Positions 1 to 8,010 of a stretch of 64,000 nt of DNA are shown here, piece by piece. This DNA comes from JAKAVN01 sp963734845 (GTDB lineage Bacteria > Desulfobacterota > Binatia > Binatales > Binataceae): NCBI GenBank assembly GCA_963734845.1, contig CAVTIS010000003.1, positions 62,001 to 126,000 of the forward strand. Direction: 5' to 3'. Within the stretch, counting starts at the first letter, position 1. Every line of letters begins with the position of its first letter. Made by a program: the position numbers and the translations under genes. The notes below the pieces were generated by a model. The model had not been told where the DNA came from, did no database searches, and was given only the letters and a program-made list of their open reading frames with translations.

Positions 1-50
1 GCGTGATCGATAAGGCAAAGAATACTGTAAAGCGTCCCGCGACCAAGTAA
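1..50 (+). CDS. CsbD-like stress protein, C-terminal end (partial)
   Basis: The window opens inside a reading frame that ends VIDKAKNTVKRPATK before a TAA at 48-50. This Lys/Ala-rich tail resembles the C-terminus of CsbD-family general-stress proteins, and the complete CsbD-like gene at 16280-16450 ends in a similar VERVIHKAKGNRK. The N-terminal part lies outside the window, so the call rests on about 15 residues. Confidence 0.45.
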   Translation, partial: VIDKAKNTVKRPATK

Positions 51-119
51 GCACATTGTCTTCGCTGCCACAGTAACCAGAACAGACTCTATTCCGGAGT
101 GGACACCAGGAAGAGGATA

Positions 120-401
120 ATGAGACGTACAACCAGCTTCATCGCCATCGCGGTTATAACAATCCTGATAGGTACCCTGGGTGTCGGATGCAAAGAGACC
201 ACGACCACCCAAGGACCCGCTGGTGCCACCGGCGCCACCGGAGAGACTGGCGCGACGGGTGCGCAAGGCGCGCCCGCCGCACCCACCAAGTCGGAGAAGT
301 CCTCTGAGTCAACGACCACGACCACGACCAACAGCAATGCACCGGATTCCGGCAGCGGCACAACCACCCAGAAGTCCACGACCGAAAAGAGCGGCAACTA
401 G
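120..401 (+). CDS. Small Thr-rich lipoprotein with collagen-like repeat
   Basis: A predicted outer-envelope lipoprotein of 93 residues. The first 23 residues form a signal peptide with lipobox LGVGC (Cys24), followed directly by KETTTT, then seven Gly-X-Y triplets (about residues 30-50, GPAGATGATGETGATG...) and a Thr/Ser tail. The ATG at 120 is preferred over an in-frame GTG at 99 because AGGAAGAGG lies just upstream of it. The collagen-like stretch may trimerise, but that is inferred from the Gly-X-Y pattern only. It belongs with three other mini-lipoproteins in the first 8 kb that carry a Thr run close to the lipidated Cys (509-826, 3429-3722, 7671-7826). No biochemical function can be assigned. 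Confidence 0.7.
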   Translation: MRRTTSFIAIAVITILIGTLGVGCKETTTTQGPAGATGATGETGATGAQGAPAAPTKSEKSSESTTTTTTNSNAPDSGSGTTTQKSTTEKSGN

Positions 402-508
402 CTCTGACGGTCAGAGAGGGTTAGGCGTACGGAACCTGTATTTTGGTAAGAATATGGAAGACGGAGTGTGGCCCACTCATCAAAGAACGATATAAAGGAA
501 CCTGAAAA

Positions 509-826
509 ATGAAGTACACAACTAGTTCCGTGATGGCAATTGGTGTTGGTATTGCGATGGTGTGTCTGCTCGGCTGTGCCCCTACGACTCATGTCACGGA
601 AACCACAACGACCAGAGAATACGATACTACGAATCCGCCTGTTATGGCGCCGGCCACGAATTCAAACACGACCACGACGACCCAGTATGACAATGGCACC
701 GTGCAGCGCACATACACGCAGCCAGTTCCCTCCGCGCCTCCGGGTCAGAGCACAACCACGGTAACGACTGATGCAAATAACGGGACCGTAAAGAAGCAGA
801 CTACAACGACATATACAACGCCGTGA
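509..826 (+). CDS. Small Thr-rich lipoprotein
   Basis: A 105-residue protein with signal peptide and lipobox LLGC (Cys23). The mature part is almost entirely Thr/Asn/Pro/Gln with several TTTT runs (TETTTTREYD, NTTTTTQYDNGTVQRTY, KKQTTTTYTTP). There are two related blocks built around NGTV. A ribosome site AAAGGAA lies 8-9 bases before the ATG. Low complexity suggests an extended, possibly O-glycosylated surface protein, but there is no family match I recognise. It is the second of two tandem Thr-rich lipoproteins in the same direction, about 100 bases after the first. Confidence 0.7.
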   Translation: MKYTTSSVMAIGVGIAMVCLLGCAPTTHVTETTTTREYDTTNPPVMAPATNSNTTTTTQYDNGTVQRTYTQPVPSAPPGQSTTTVTTDANNGTVKKQTTTTYTTP

Positions 827-862
827 AGCATGCGATGGAATTTATAACGACGACGCCTTGCT

Positions 863-1198
863 TTAGAGCATAGCGGGCCAGTCCAGCGACCGTGCGAACC
901 CAAGGATGTCCATAATCCGGTACTTGTGAAACTCCACGGTTCTGCGCGACACTGTGAGCGTGGCTGCAATTTCCTTCACCTGACGTCCTTCGGCCAGTAA
1001 TTGCAGGACTTCGCGCTGTCGGTTGGTGAGCCAGTCGGTCGTGCGATCGCCGCTCTTTGGCCGCGCTTCAGAAGCTTTGTTGACGGATTGCGCAATCGCT
1101 CTCGCCACGTAAACGTGACCCTCCAATACCCGCCGAATGGCTGTGACCTGTGTAAGGCGAATTGCAGATGTGTGTCGAAAATGAGCAATTCCCCACAC
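863..1198 (-). pseudogene. NarL/LuxR-type response regulator, C-terminal fragment
   Basis: The fragment encodes a LuxR-type helix-turn-helix: DWLTNRQREVLQLLAEGRQ, then VKEIAATLTVSRRTVEFHKYRIMDIL. Upstream of it is a short linker (AIRRVLEGHVYVARAIAQSV) typical of the end of a receiver domain in NarL/FixJ regulators. The receiver domain with its phospho-Asp is missing: sequence further upstream (to about 1340) does not read as a receiver in any frame. The DNA-binding half looks intact, so a stand-alone HTH protein is possible, but a decayed response regulator is more likely. Confidence 0.65.
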
Positions 1199-1401
1199 AC
1201 GCCCTCACAGACGGTGCGGCCCATTCCATCGATGCTCACTTCATTGCGGAAACCCTCACGAGATCGGTTGGCTCCCATTCGGAGCCTGCCCACGCTAGCC
1301 CTCCGGTAGCTTCGATAAGCAATGGACATTCGAGCCAATCCGCGGGCATCTCATCGCTCACAAATGAAGGGGGTCGCCTCTACCTCTTCCCGTCGATCCT
1401 G

Positions 1402-1461
1402 GGGAAGACGTTTTTGCGCAATCACGCGGCCGGGATTGCGTCGATCGATCTATTCCTTGGA
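1402..1461 (+). pseudogene. DDE transposase remnant
   Basis: A short frame reads GKTFLRNHAAGIASIDLFLG. It matches the segment holding the first catalytic Asp (IDLF) in the integrase-core transposases found at 11297-12327 and 16889-17909 (there GWRTFLNHAAGIASLGLFVV and SFLRNQAAGIAAIDMFVV). Nothing else of the element is left, so it is a footprint of a decayed copy. Confidence 0.6.
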
Positions 1462-1586
1462 TTGGGAATCTGTTCATGGCTATTATAATGTTATTCGCAT
1501 TGTCCTAACCCGGGACTATGGGCAAGCGGACATTCCTGAAGCGCCATTCCTGAAGCGCCACCTCCGACGCCGGCAACTGCTGCGGT

Positions 1587-2590
1587 ATGACCATCTCCTA
1601 TTTAGGCACCGTAAATTTTAGAATGACCACTTCATTGTTCCGAGTCTGGATTCTGGTTCCTTCGCTGGCCGTGTTCGCGGCACTTGCAACCCTATGGTCT
1701 GCTGTCGGCCGCACGGATACGGTGCCGGCGCCGGGCACGGAGTCGAGTGCTGGTAGCGCAAGGGATGCCTGGCTTGTTGCGCGCGGCCTGATCGGTCGCG
1801 GGATGGTCGGTGAGCAATCCGACCTGAACGTGATGACGCCGCCCCCCGGTGTCGAAGTCGATGAAACCCGGCAGACAGAAAACCGCACCGGCCAGATCGT
1901 AATGCAGGCAAAGTCGTGGAACGAAGTGGTTGGCGACGACTCGGTTCACATCGAGGTGACCACCCTGCCCAGCGATCAATTCCAAGTCGCCTTCTGGCTA
2001 CTTCCCAATCATCGGCAGGGCTGCACCATGTGCCAATGGACGCTGTACGATCACGGTCGCGCGCTGCAGAACATGTTCTGGCGTAACGATGCGGCGGTGC
2101 TCCGGGATGGCAGGTGCCCCCGATCTGCCACACGACCTGTATCCCGACGCGGTTCCATGGATGGCGTTTCTACGGGTCCTCGACTCACCGCGTGAAGGCG
2201 CCGGCGGCAAGCTGAATCAGCAGATCACGCCGTACAGCTATGTGGGTCAGGAGGTTTCGGCCAAAGGCATCGAACAGATCCGCGTGCCGGCCGGCAGCTT
2301 CTCCGCGCTCAAGGTTATTGCACAAGTCGACATCGCGACGATAATGCCGAATTGGCCGCACTTCGTCCTGCACGTCCTCAAGCCGTTCGTCCCCCAGGGT
2401 CACGCTCTATTTCGAGTCGACGCCACCCTATAGGCTGCTTAAGCAGCAGGGCAGCACCTTTGTCGGCGGCCCCGAGGTTACCACGGAACTTGTCCGCTTC
2501 TATACCGCCGAGGCACAGCGGCCCGCCCCGGCCTCTCCCGCAGTCCGGACGCCAGCCGCTCCGCTCGGGGGCTCATCGATTTCCAGATAA
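1587..2590 (+). pseudogene. DUF3108-like exported protein, two frameshifts
   Basis: Three consecutive frames make one protein of about 330 residues. The first (from ATG 1587 or 1623) has an N-terminal hydrophobic segment, then a domain ending at MFWRNDAAVLRD near 2100. The second continues GAPDLPHDLYPDAVPWMAFL and contains KGIEQIRVPAGSFSALKV, the kind of motif seen in DUF3108-like periplasmic proteins. The third begins near 2399 (VTLYFESTPPYRLLKQQG) and stops at 2590. The shifts lie near 2095-2110 and at a CCCCC run near 2391-2395. Either the gene is dead or the assembly has two indels. It is probably a cell-envelope protein of unknown role. Confidence 0.6.
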
Positions 2591-2979
2591 CAGTTTTCTT
2601 GTAATCAGACGCGACGAGTCCCTTGGGGCCACTCGTAGCGAAGCCGATAGTGAAGGCTACAGACGTCACCCTCACGATGCTGCCGGCCAACCTGGCTTCT
2701 CGCCTGACTTGACCTCCCAGTATAGACCGTCCTGCTTCCCGGGAGTGCTTCTGAAATTCTGAGCGTATTGATGCACCGAGTCTCCGTCGTGAAGAGCGGC
2801 GTAGTATTCTCGCGATGGCGGGCAGCCAAAGCACGGCACAGCCTGATGGCCTCTGCGAATAGCTGGTATTTTGAGCCACGCCTCAGGCGCGCCATCGGGC
2901 GAGAGCTCGATCGAAGGTCCGCCGCCGCACTGTTGTGGAAATGCAGAGATCGAATTATCGACGCCGGCTTTCCCCCCTT
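2591..2979. other. No gene recognised
   Basis: Open frames here on both strands show no signal peptide, known motif or convincing ribosome site. I see no repeat or RNA gene. It may hold the shared 3' region between the broken gene before it and the BON gene after it, which converge. Confidence 0.4.
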
Positions 2980-3399
2980 CTAGTGCCAGCTCAGCTGATT
3001 TTTTACTGCGACCACACCTGGTACGTTGGCCGCTATATTCCCAGCCCGCTTTGCGTCTTCAGCCGACTTCATTACCCCGCTCAATAGGATCTTGCCGTGA
3101 TCGCAATCGACAACAATCGGCGAATTCTCAGCGACTCCATCCTCAGCCAGCGCGCTCTTGACCTCGGTTATCAGAAGGGCATCGTTCGCACGCTCAGCCG
3201 CGGATTGGTAATGGTGATGCGCCTCAAGGCTTACACTGTCGTTCTCGGTCGTGACGGAGCTCGACTCTACTGATTTGCCTTCTTCGGCCCGCACCTGACC
3301 CGCGAGGATGTGAGTTCCCGCCAATACGCCGGCCACGGCGGCTACCACAACGAGCCTTCGACACGTGTCGGCTGAACGTAGTCTAGACATTACGCCCAT
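2980..3399 (-). CDS. BON-domain periplasmic protein
   Basis: A 139-residue exported protein. A signal peptide (about residues 1-38, ending AGQVRAEE) precedes a Ser-rich linker, and then a single BON domain from about residue 70: NDALLITEVKSALAEDGV, followed by IVVDCDHGKILLSGVMKSAED and VPGVVAVKNQL. BON domains of the OsmY type bind membranes or phospholipid and are commonly induced by osmotic stress. GGAAGA sits just before the ATG. A second start at codon 4 is possible. A paralogue with the same plan lies at 15676-16083. Confidence 0.85.
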   Translation of the reverse strand: MGVMSRLRSADTCRRLVVVAAVAGVLAGTHILAGQVRAEEGKSVESSSVTTENDSVSLEAHHHYQSAAERANDALLITEVKSALAEDGVAENSPIVVDCDHGKILLSGVMKSAEDAKRAGNIAANVPGVVAVKNQLSWH

Positions 3400-3428
3400 T
3401 CTTCCGTAACGACGAACGCGGGTATTGC

Positions 3429-3722
3429 TTAGTTACTGGGAGTCACTGTCGTGGACTCGCTATGATGGCTACTAGTGGTGTCTTCAGTTCCTGTGCCCGG
3501 ACCAGAACTCGTTGATTTGCTCGTCCGGTCGCTAGAGGTGCTGGTGGTAGAGGTTGGGGGCGTAGGAGTGGGAACTTCTGCCGGAGCCTGTACGACAACC
3601 GGCGGCGCCGGAACATAGGTTGTGGTTGTTTCCTTGCTGGTGCTAGTGGTGCCACAAGCGCTAACGAGGATAACGAACGCAAGACTCATCACGCTGATTG
3701 CGAAGCGTTGAACGCATTTCAT
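3429..3722 (-). CDS. Small Ser/Thr-rich lipoprotein
   Basis: A lipoprotein of 97 residues read from ATG 3722 (an in-frame GTG lies three codons earlier). The signal peptide ends in lipobox LVSAC (Cys23), followed by GTTSTSKETTTTYVPAPP, a Pro/Val stretch (VPTPTPP), and a long Ser/Thr tail. The KETTTT motif a few residues after the lipidated Cys repeats the pattern of the lipoprotein at 120-401. It is likely an extended surface or periplasmic linker protein. Function is unknown. Confidence 0.7.
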   Translation of the reverse strand: MKCVQRFAISVMSLAFVILVSACGTTSTSKETTTTYVPAPPVVVQAPAEVPTPTPPTSTTSTSSDRTSKSTSSGPGTGTEDTTSSHHSESTTVTPSN

Positions 3723-4323
3723 TTCTTCCACATCTCCCTGCGAGTTAGCTGTCAGCCTTGTCGGCCGGATGAGAGCTGTCCCTCGTCGTCCGTGGCTTCC
3801 GGCGTTCCGGCCAGCCCCTGCGCAGTCGGTCCAGAAGTCTCAATCGTTGTCTTGCATCCGGCAACGGCACAGGTGTCAAAGATGGCTGCGATGCTATGTT
3901 CGCGCTCCACAAAGCTAGCCCTCGATAGTGTTCTTCATGAACATTATGCTTATGGCATTAGAATATCAGGAACGATCGGCTAGTAGATATGTGATAATCA
4001 ACTTCAGTTCTCCAGGTGACAAATACCGCCGTCGGCTTTCAATGAAATGGCAGGTCCGGCTGTGGCTGTCCTGAAAACACTCGAAGAAGCTGTCGAATTC
4101 AACCGGCCGTACGGAACCGAACTCATCGTGATGTTCGCCGTGAAACACGGCGCACGAGCGCCTGCCGTTCCCGCTCGGCCCCCGCTCTTGTCGATCAAGT
4201 TCACCATCCGTCAGTGCCCCATGCCTTAGCGGAGCCATCGCCGCACCATCTATTCTCTCCGGTCGCGTTCGGAACATCGCATTCGGACGGAGTAGACTCT
4301 GCTGAACTTGAGGAACTTCTCGA
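3723..4323. other. Intergenic, no confident gene
   Basis: A 60-codon plus-strand frame at 4047-4229 (MAGPAVAVLKTLEEAVEF...) is the only candidate. It has no recognisable motif or clear ribosome site. The rest probably holds the promoters of the divergent lipoprotein gene and the MFS gene. Confidence 0.35.
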
Positions 4324-5637
4324 ATGACGCGACGACCGCCGAGCGGCACAGTGTCCGAGGCAGACGATAGGCCAACTATCGTTAGTCGCGACTCGGACTT
4401 GGACCAGAGGCCTTCCGCCCGGAGCTTGCGAGGACTCGACTGGCTCAACTTTCTGCTCGCCGACGTGCAAAGCGGCGTGGGGCCGTTTCTCGCGATCTAT
4501 CTGGCCGGCTATGGCTGGAACGAGCAGCGCGTCGGCTTTGCGCTCACGATTGGCGGAATCGCCGGCATCGCATCGCAGACGCCAGCGGGCGCATTGGTGG
4601 ACTGGCTCAAGTCCAAAAGAGCGCTGATTGCGGCGGGAGTGGTCGCTTTGGCGATCGGAGCTCTTTTGATTGCGTTCTTTCCGTCGTTCTGGCCGGTAGT
4701 GACAGCGCAGATGTTCATCGGCGCGATGTCCAGTTTCTTCATGCCTGCCATCGCCGCCATCTCTCTTGGGATTGTGGGGCATAGACTCTTCAATCTTCGC
4801 CAGGGACGAAACCAAACCTTCAACTCGGCCGGCAACGTGGTGGCCGCCGTAGCGATGGGGTTGATCGGATATTTCATTTCTAACCGCGGCGTCTTTTTCT
4901 TTGTCGCGGTTCTCGCAGTCCCGACGATCCTGTCGCTGTTGCTCATCCGCCCCGACGAGATCGACTACGAACTAGCCAGGGGAGCCCGAGACGGCAAGGA
5001 TAATGAAAATCCGGCAAGTGTCCTGGATCTGCTGGAGGATCGCCCGCTGATGATCTTCCTGTGCTGCGCGGTCATGTTTCATTTCGCCAACGCAGCGATG
5101 CTGCCGCTGCTCGGCGAGATGCTAGCGAAAGGCAAGGGTCGCACTTCCATGATGTTCATGTCCGCCTGTGTCGTGACAACGCAGTTCACCATAACACTTC
5201 TCGCGGCATGGGCAGGCCGGAGTGCGGGCTCATGGGGCAGAAAGCCCCTGCTGCTCATAGGGTTCGGGGTGCTGCCGATCCGTGGCGTCCTTTACACCCT
5301 CACCCACAACCTCTACCTGCTGGTCGGCATCCAGGTGCTCGACGGCATCGGCGCCGGCATTTTCGGCGTCGTTTCCGTATTGGTGATCGCCGATCTGACC
5401 CGGGGCACCGGGCGGTTTAATCTTACGCTGGGCGCGATCGCGACGGCCGTGGGAATCGGCGCGGCTCTCAGTCAAACGATCGCCGGAGCCATTGTTCACC
5501 ACTTCAGTGACCGAGCCGGGTTTCTGTTCCTGGCCTCCGTGGCGGCGGCGGCCTTTGCGATCCTGTGGCTCTTCATGCCCGAAACCCTCGATTGGAAAGA
5601 AGATGCTCCCGCGCCGATGCTGACGGCGAAGCGTTGA
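4324..5637 (+). CDS. MFS transporter
   Basis: A 437-residue integral membrane protein with about 12 hydrophobic segments and a cytoplasmic N-terminal tail of about 35 residues. Segments 1-6 (residues about 40-220) include the loop 2-3 region GALVDWLKSKRALIAAG, the MFS A-motif position, and the two halves are split by a charged loop (RPDEIDYELARGARDGKDNE). The second half has the equivalent loop GRSAGSWGRKPLLLIG. It is a proton-coupled carrier by family. The substrate cannot be read from the sequence. GAGGA lies nine bases before the ATG. It stands alone between intergenic gaps. Confidence 0.85.
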   Translation: MTRRPPSGTVSEADDRPTIVSRDSDLDQRPSARSLRGLDWLNFLLADVQSGVGPFLAIYLAGYGWNEQRVGFALTIGGIAGIASQTPAGALVDWLKSKRALIAAGVVALAIGALLIAFFPSFWPVVTAQMFIGAMSSFFMPAIAAISLGIVGHRLFNLRQGRNQTFNSAGNVVAAVAMGLIGYFISNRGVFFFVAVLAVPTILSLLLIRPDEIDYELARGARDGKDNENPASVLDLLEDRPLMIFLCCAVMFHFANAAMLPLLGEMLAKGKGRTSMMFMSACVVTTQFTITLLAAWAGRSAGSWGRKPLLLIGFGVLPIRGVLYTLTHNLYLLVGIQVLDGIGAGIFGVVSVLVIADLTRGTGRFNLTLGAIATAVGIGAALSQTIAGAIVHHFSDRAGFLFLASVAAAAFAILWLFMPETLDWKEDAPAPMLTAKR

Positions 5638-6198
5638 CGATTGCGAATGACATTATTTGGGCAATCGCCGCGCTGAGCACTCTTGGCGTGATCATCCGCT
5701 GTTGCTGCTGAAAATCTCATCTCGGGCAAAAGACTAGGCGGCCATGTCGTTCAGTCGCGAGTCGGAGCGGCAGCGAGAGGTATGCGGCTGGCTGACTTGA
5801 AGGTAGCAGCGAGATCAAGCGCTCAAAATGCTGAATCTGACGTGGCCGCAACGAGCCGTACCGGCGTGCCAGCGGCGAACAGACACAAATGACGAGCCAG
5901 GTCAGGCGGCGAGTCGCGCTTCAGCAGTTTGCGAGTACAGCGGATAGTCAGCACGTTCCAGACGGTTTGCATGCAAGGGCGTGGCGGTTGAGTCGTCTGC
6001 TCCGCCGGCCGACCAACTGAAAAAACCCTCCAGCTTCTCCAAGCCTCGACTATCGCACGCATTTGGTGTTTTGAGTAGGCACACGATAGAACGCACGAGC
6101 TTGAGCATGCTGCCGACAGTATGGCGGGTCTATCCCAAAACTCTAGCCTTTTCGGCCCGTTCGGAGTTTTTAGCAGCCACAGGCCGAAGCGATCGTAT
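5638..6198. other. No gene recognised
   Basis: A minus-strand frame at 5823-6062 (79 codons, ending LVAATSDSAF) is open but matches nothing I know. The last 20 bases before 6199 (GATCGTATCTACG) resemble the same position after the DUF3309 paralogue at 19310, so the duplicated segment extends a little past the gene. Confidence 0.35.
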
Positions 6199-6345
6199 CT
6201 ACGAACGCCCGGTGAGGAGCATCACGATTAGAACTATGAGAATGATTCCGCCGATCCCGATTCCTCCATATGGCCCATACGCGTAATAACCACCGCCACC
6301 GCCAAAAAGCAGAAGCAAGATTAGAATCAGCACCAAAGGTGACAT
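6199..6345 (-). CDS. DUF3309-like small membrane protein, copy 1
   Basis: A 48-residue protein: MSPLVLILILLLLFGGGGGY, then YAYGPYGGIGIGG and a second hydrophobic segment IILIVLIVMLLTGRS. Two transmembrane segments flank a Gly/Tyr loop, the layout of DUF3309-type small membrane proteins. GGGAAGG lies six bases upstream of the ATG. A near-identical paralogue sits at 19310-19456. The function of the family is not established; these proteins are often near general-stress genes, as here (BON, CsbD, Thivi_2564-like). Confidence 0.8.
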   Translation of the reverse strand: MSPLVLILILLLLFGGGGGYYAYGPYGGIGIGGIILIVLIVMLLTGRS

Positions 6346-6529
6346 AGGGCCTTCCCTAAAGCTCAACTATTCTCAGATCGCGCAACGGACGAATGGTGTC
6401 ACAGACGTGAGGAACGAGTTGACGATGGTCAGATCATTTTTAACCCAAAGGCGCTTTTCACAGTGACCTCCCGCCGAACAAATGTCCCGCGTTGTATTCA
6501 TCTCCTCTGTTCCCGCCGCAGTGGCAGGC

Positions 6530-6727
6530 TCACTTTAGGGCGGGAAAGTGCACTCCAGATATATTTCCGATGAGCCCAAATCCTTGTAAGAGCCAGACGA
6601 GCACAACGATGAAGACAACGACGTTAAGCAGGCTCTTGATGCCGCCGGCCATGGGAATGTAGGTGTTTATCAGCCACATCACCAGTCCGACTATGACCAA
6701 CACGACTACGATACTCACTAACGTCAT
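6530..6727 (-). CDS. Thivi_2564-like small membrane protein
   Basis: A 65-residue protein with two transmembrane helices. The first contains IVGLVMWLINTYIPMAGG and the second LLNVVVFIVVLVWLLQGFGL, matching the short family named after Thivi_2564. The start is set at ATG 6727 because GGAG lies eight bases before it; the ATG two codons upstream is only two bases from the same site. Role unknown, probably an inner-membrane stress protein. Confidence 0.8.
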   Translation of the reverse strand: MTLVSIVVVLVIVGLVMWLINTYIPMAGGIKSLLNVVVFIVVLVWLLQGFGLIGNISGVHFPALK

Positions 6728-6867
6728 ATGCATAACTCCGTGATACTAGGCCCGACACATCTTGCGATACTCACGGCATGGATGGTATCGCGCGATTCCT
6801 CATCCTGATTGCTTTGCATAAACACCGGTTCCGATGAGTATGACGCCTAAAACGCCTTCCTCGCCGA

Positions 6868-7170
6868 CTAGCTTTCAAAACCTGCCATCTTTTCTTTCAG
6901 CTTCTTAACCACCGTCGCTGGTTCCGGCAGATTACAGCGCCAGAACGGTTGATCAAACAATACGGCCAGCAATTCGTAAGGTGACAAACCACCGCGTTGG
7001 GCCAAGAGGTCGAGCGGCTGTCCGTGATTAGCGCGAGCCTGATGTTCATGCGTGGAAATAGCCTCCCATGGAATTGAATCAGGCACGCCCTGCCATATCG
7101 ACCGCTGGTCGCCCAGCAATACTGGGAATCGTCGGCCCGACAAATTGTTTGAGTTTGTTGCCGCGCTCAT
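6868..7170 (-). CDS. Hypothetical 100-residue protein
   Basis: A soluble-looking protein with segments IPWEAISTHEHQARANHGQP and LDLLAQRGGLSPYELLAVLF, which read like a short helical domain, and a Lys-rich end VVKKLKEKMAGFES. GAGGAG lies before the ATG at good spacing. I recall similar uncharacterised short proteins with an NHGQ/RGGL pattern but cannot name a family. No signal peptide or membrane helix. Confidence 0.6.
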   Translation of the reverse strand: MSAATNSNNLSGRRFPVLLGDQRSIWQGVPDSIPWEAISTHEHQARANHGQPLDLLAQRGGLSPYELLAVLFDQPFWRCNLPEPATVVKKLKEKMAGFES

Positions 7171-7670
7171 GGTCTGCTCCTCGCGTTATCCATTGTTCGA
7201 CGCGCACCGGCCCGGTCCTTTCCCCCGCGACGCTGTTGCGCTGGTTCGTTCCTGATGTGCTGCAATTTGACTGCCAAAGATGAAGCGCCGAATTAGGGAA
7301 TTTCGCCTCGCCTGGTCCGGGAATTTCGCCCCGAGGTGTTTCCCTTCGCTACAACGTCGCAGATCTGCATCCGTCGAATACAGCACTTCTGGCTGGGGCA
7401 GTCGCGCTCGCCGCTCGAACAGTGTCCCGATCAATCGTTCCGGAAACCGGAGGACGTCGGGAAGAGCTGGACGTCGTCCATGGTGGCAGTCGGGCGGGTA
7501 GGGGTTCGGGTTACTAAATCGGGATGCCCAGGTGAGAAAGGATCTTCCGCACCAGTTCCGGCTCCTCGATGGTCGTCATCAGCCATCGGGGCCTGCCACA
7601 CTCCGGACCCCAAGGACCTCAATCTCGATTTGAATGCTGGTAAGGGTAATCGTCAGCTTTGACCCGCTCC
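7171..7670. other. No gene recognised
   Basis: Open frames on both strands (for example 7280-7501 and 7336-7662 plus, 7186-7434 minus) overlap each other and lack ribosome sites and family motifs. No repeat seen. Confidence 0.35.
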
Positions 7671-7826
7671 TCACCGACACATCCCATCGCTACCAAGTTG
7701 CGTCCCCGGCGGGCACGTAGTGGTTGTCGTCGTCGTGGTCTGCTGTTGTGGGGAAGATGCCATGGGGAAGCAGCCCGCCAGTAACATCGACATCGCCGTG
7801 AGAATCAGCGCAAGCTTCTTAGTCAT
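7671..7826 (-). CDS. Tiny lipoprotein with poly-Thr run
   Basis: A 51-residue lipoprotein beginning MTKKLALILTAMSMLLAGC (lipobox LAGC, Cys19). After FPMASSPQQQ comes a run of eight Thr, then CPPGTQLGSDGMCR, which could form a small disulfide loop. The ATG at 7826 has GGAGA five bases upstream; the longer frame to 7871 does not begin with a signal peptide. Fourth member of the local Thr-run lipoprotein set. Confidence 0.7.
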   Translation of the reverse strand: MTKKLALILTAMSMLLAGCFPMASSPQQQTTTTTTTTCPPGTQLGSDGMCR

Positions 7827-8010
7827 GACGTCTCCATTGGTGGTCCACATTGTCCGCCACCTCACGACCAAAAGTCAGGTGGCACCTTCAAGGCACTGTC
7901 CAAAATAAATAGGACACTGAGAGCACACGCCTAACACACTGGCGCCCGCATCCACAATCGCCTATTGAGAAGCAATACGAAGGAGATCCTCCTGGAGACC
8001 TATGGCCAGA

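Noticed and set aside
4509..4946. Minus-strand frame of 145 codons within the MFS gene
   Set aside because: It overlaps a transporter with clear helices and motifs, and its own sequence is low-complexity Ala/Thr/Lys.
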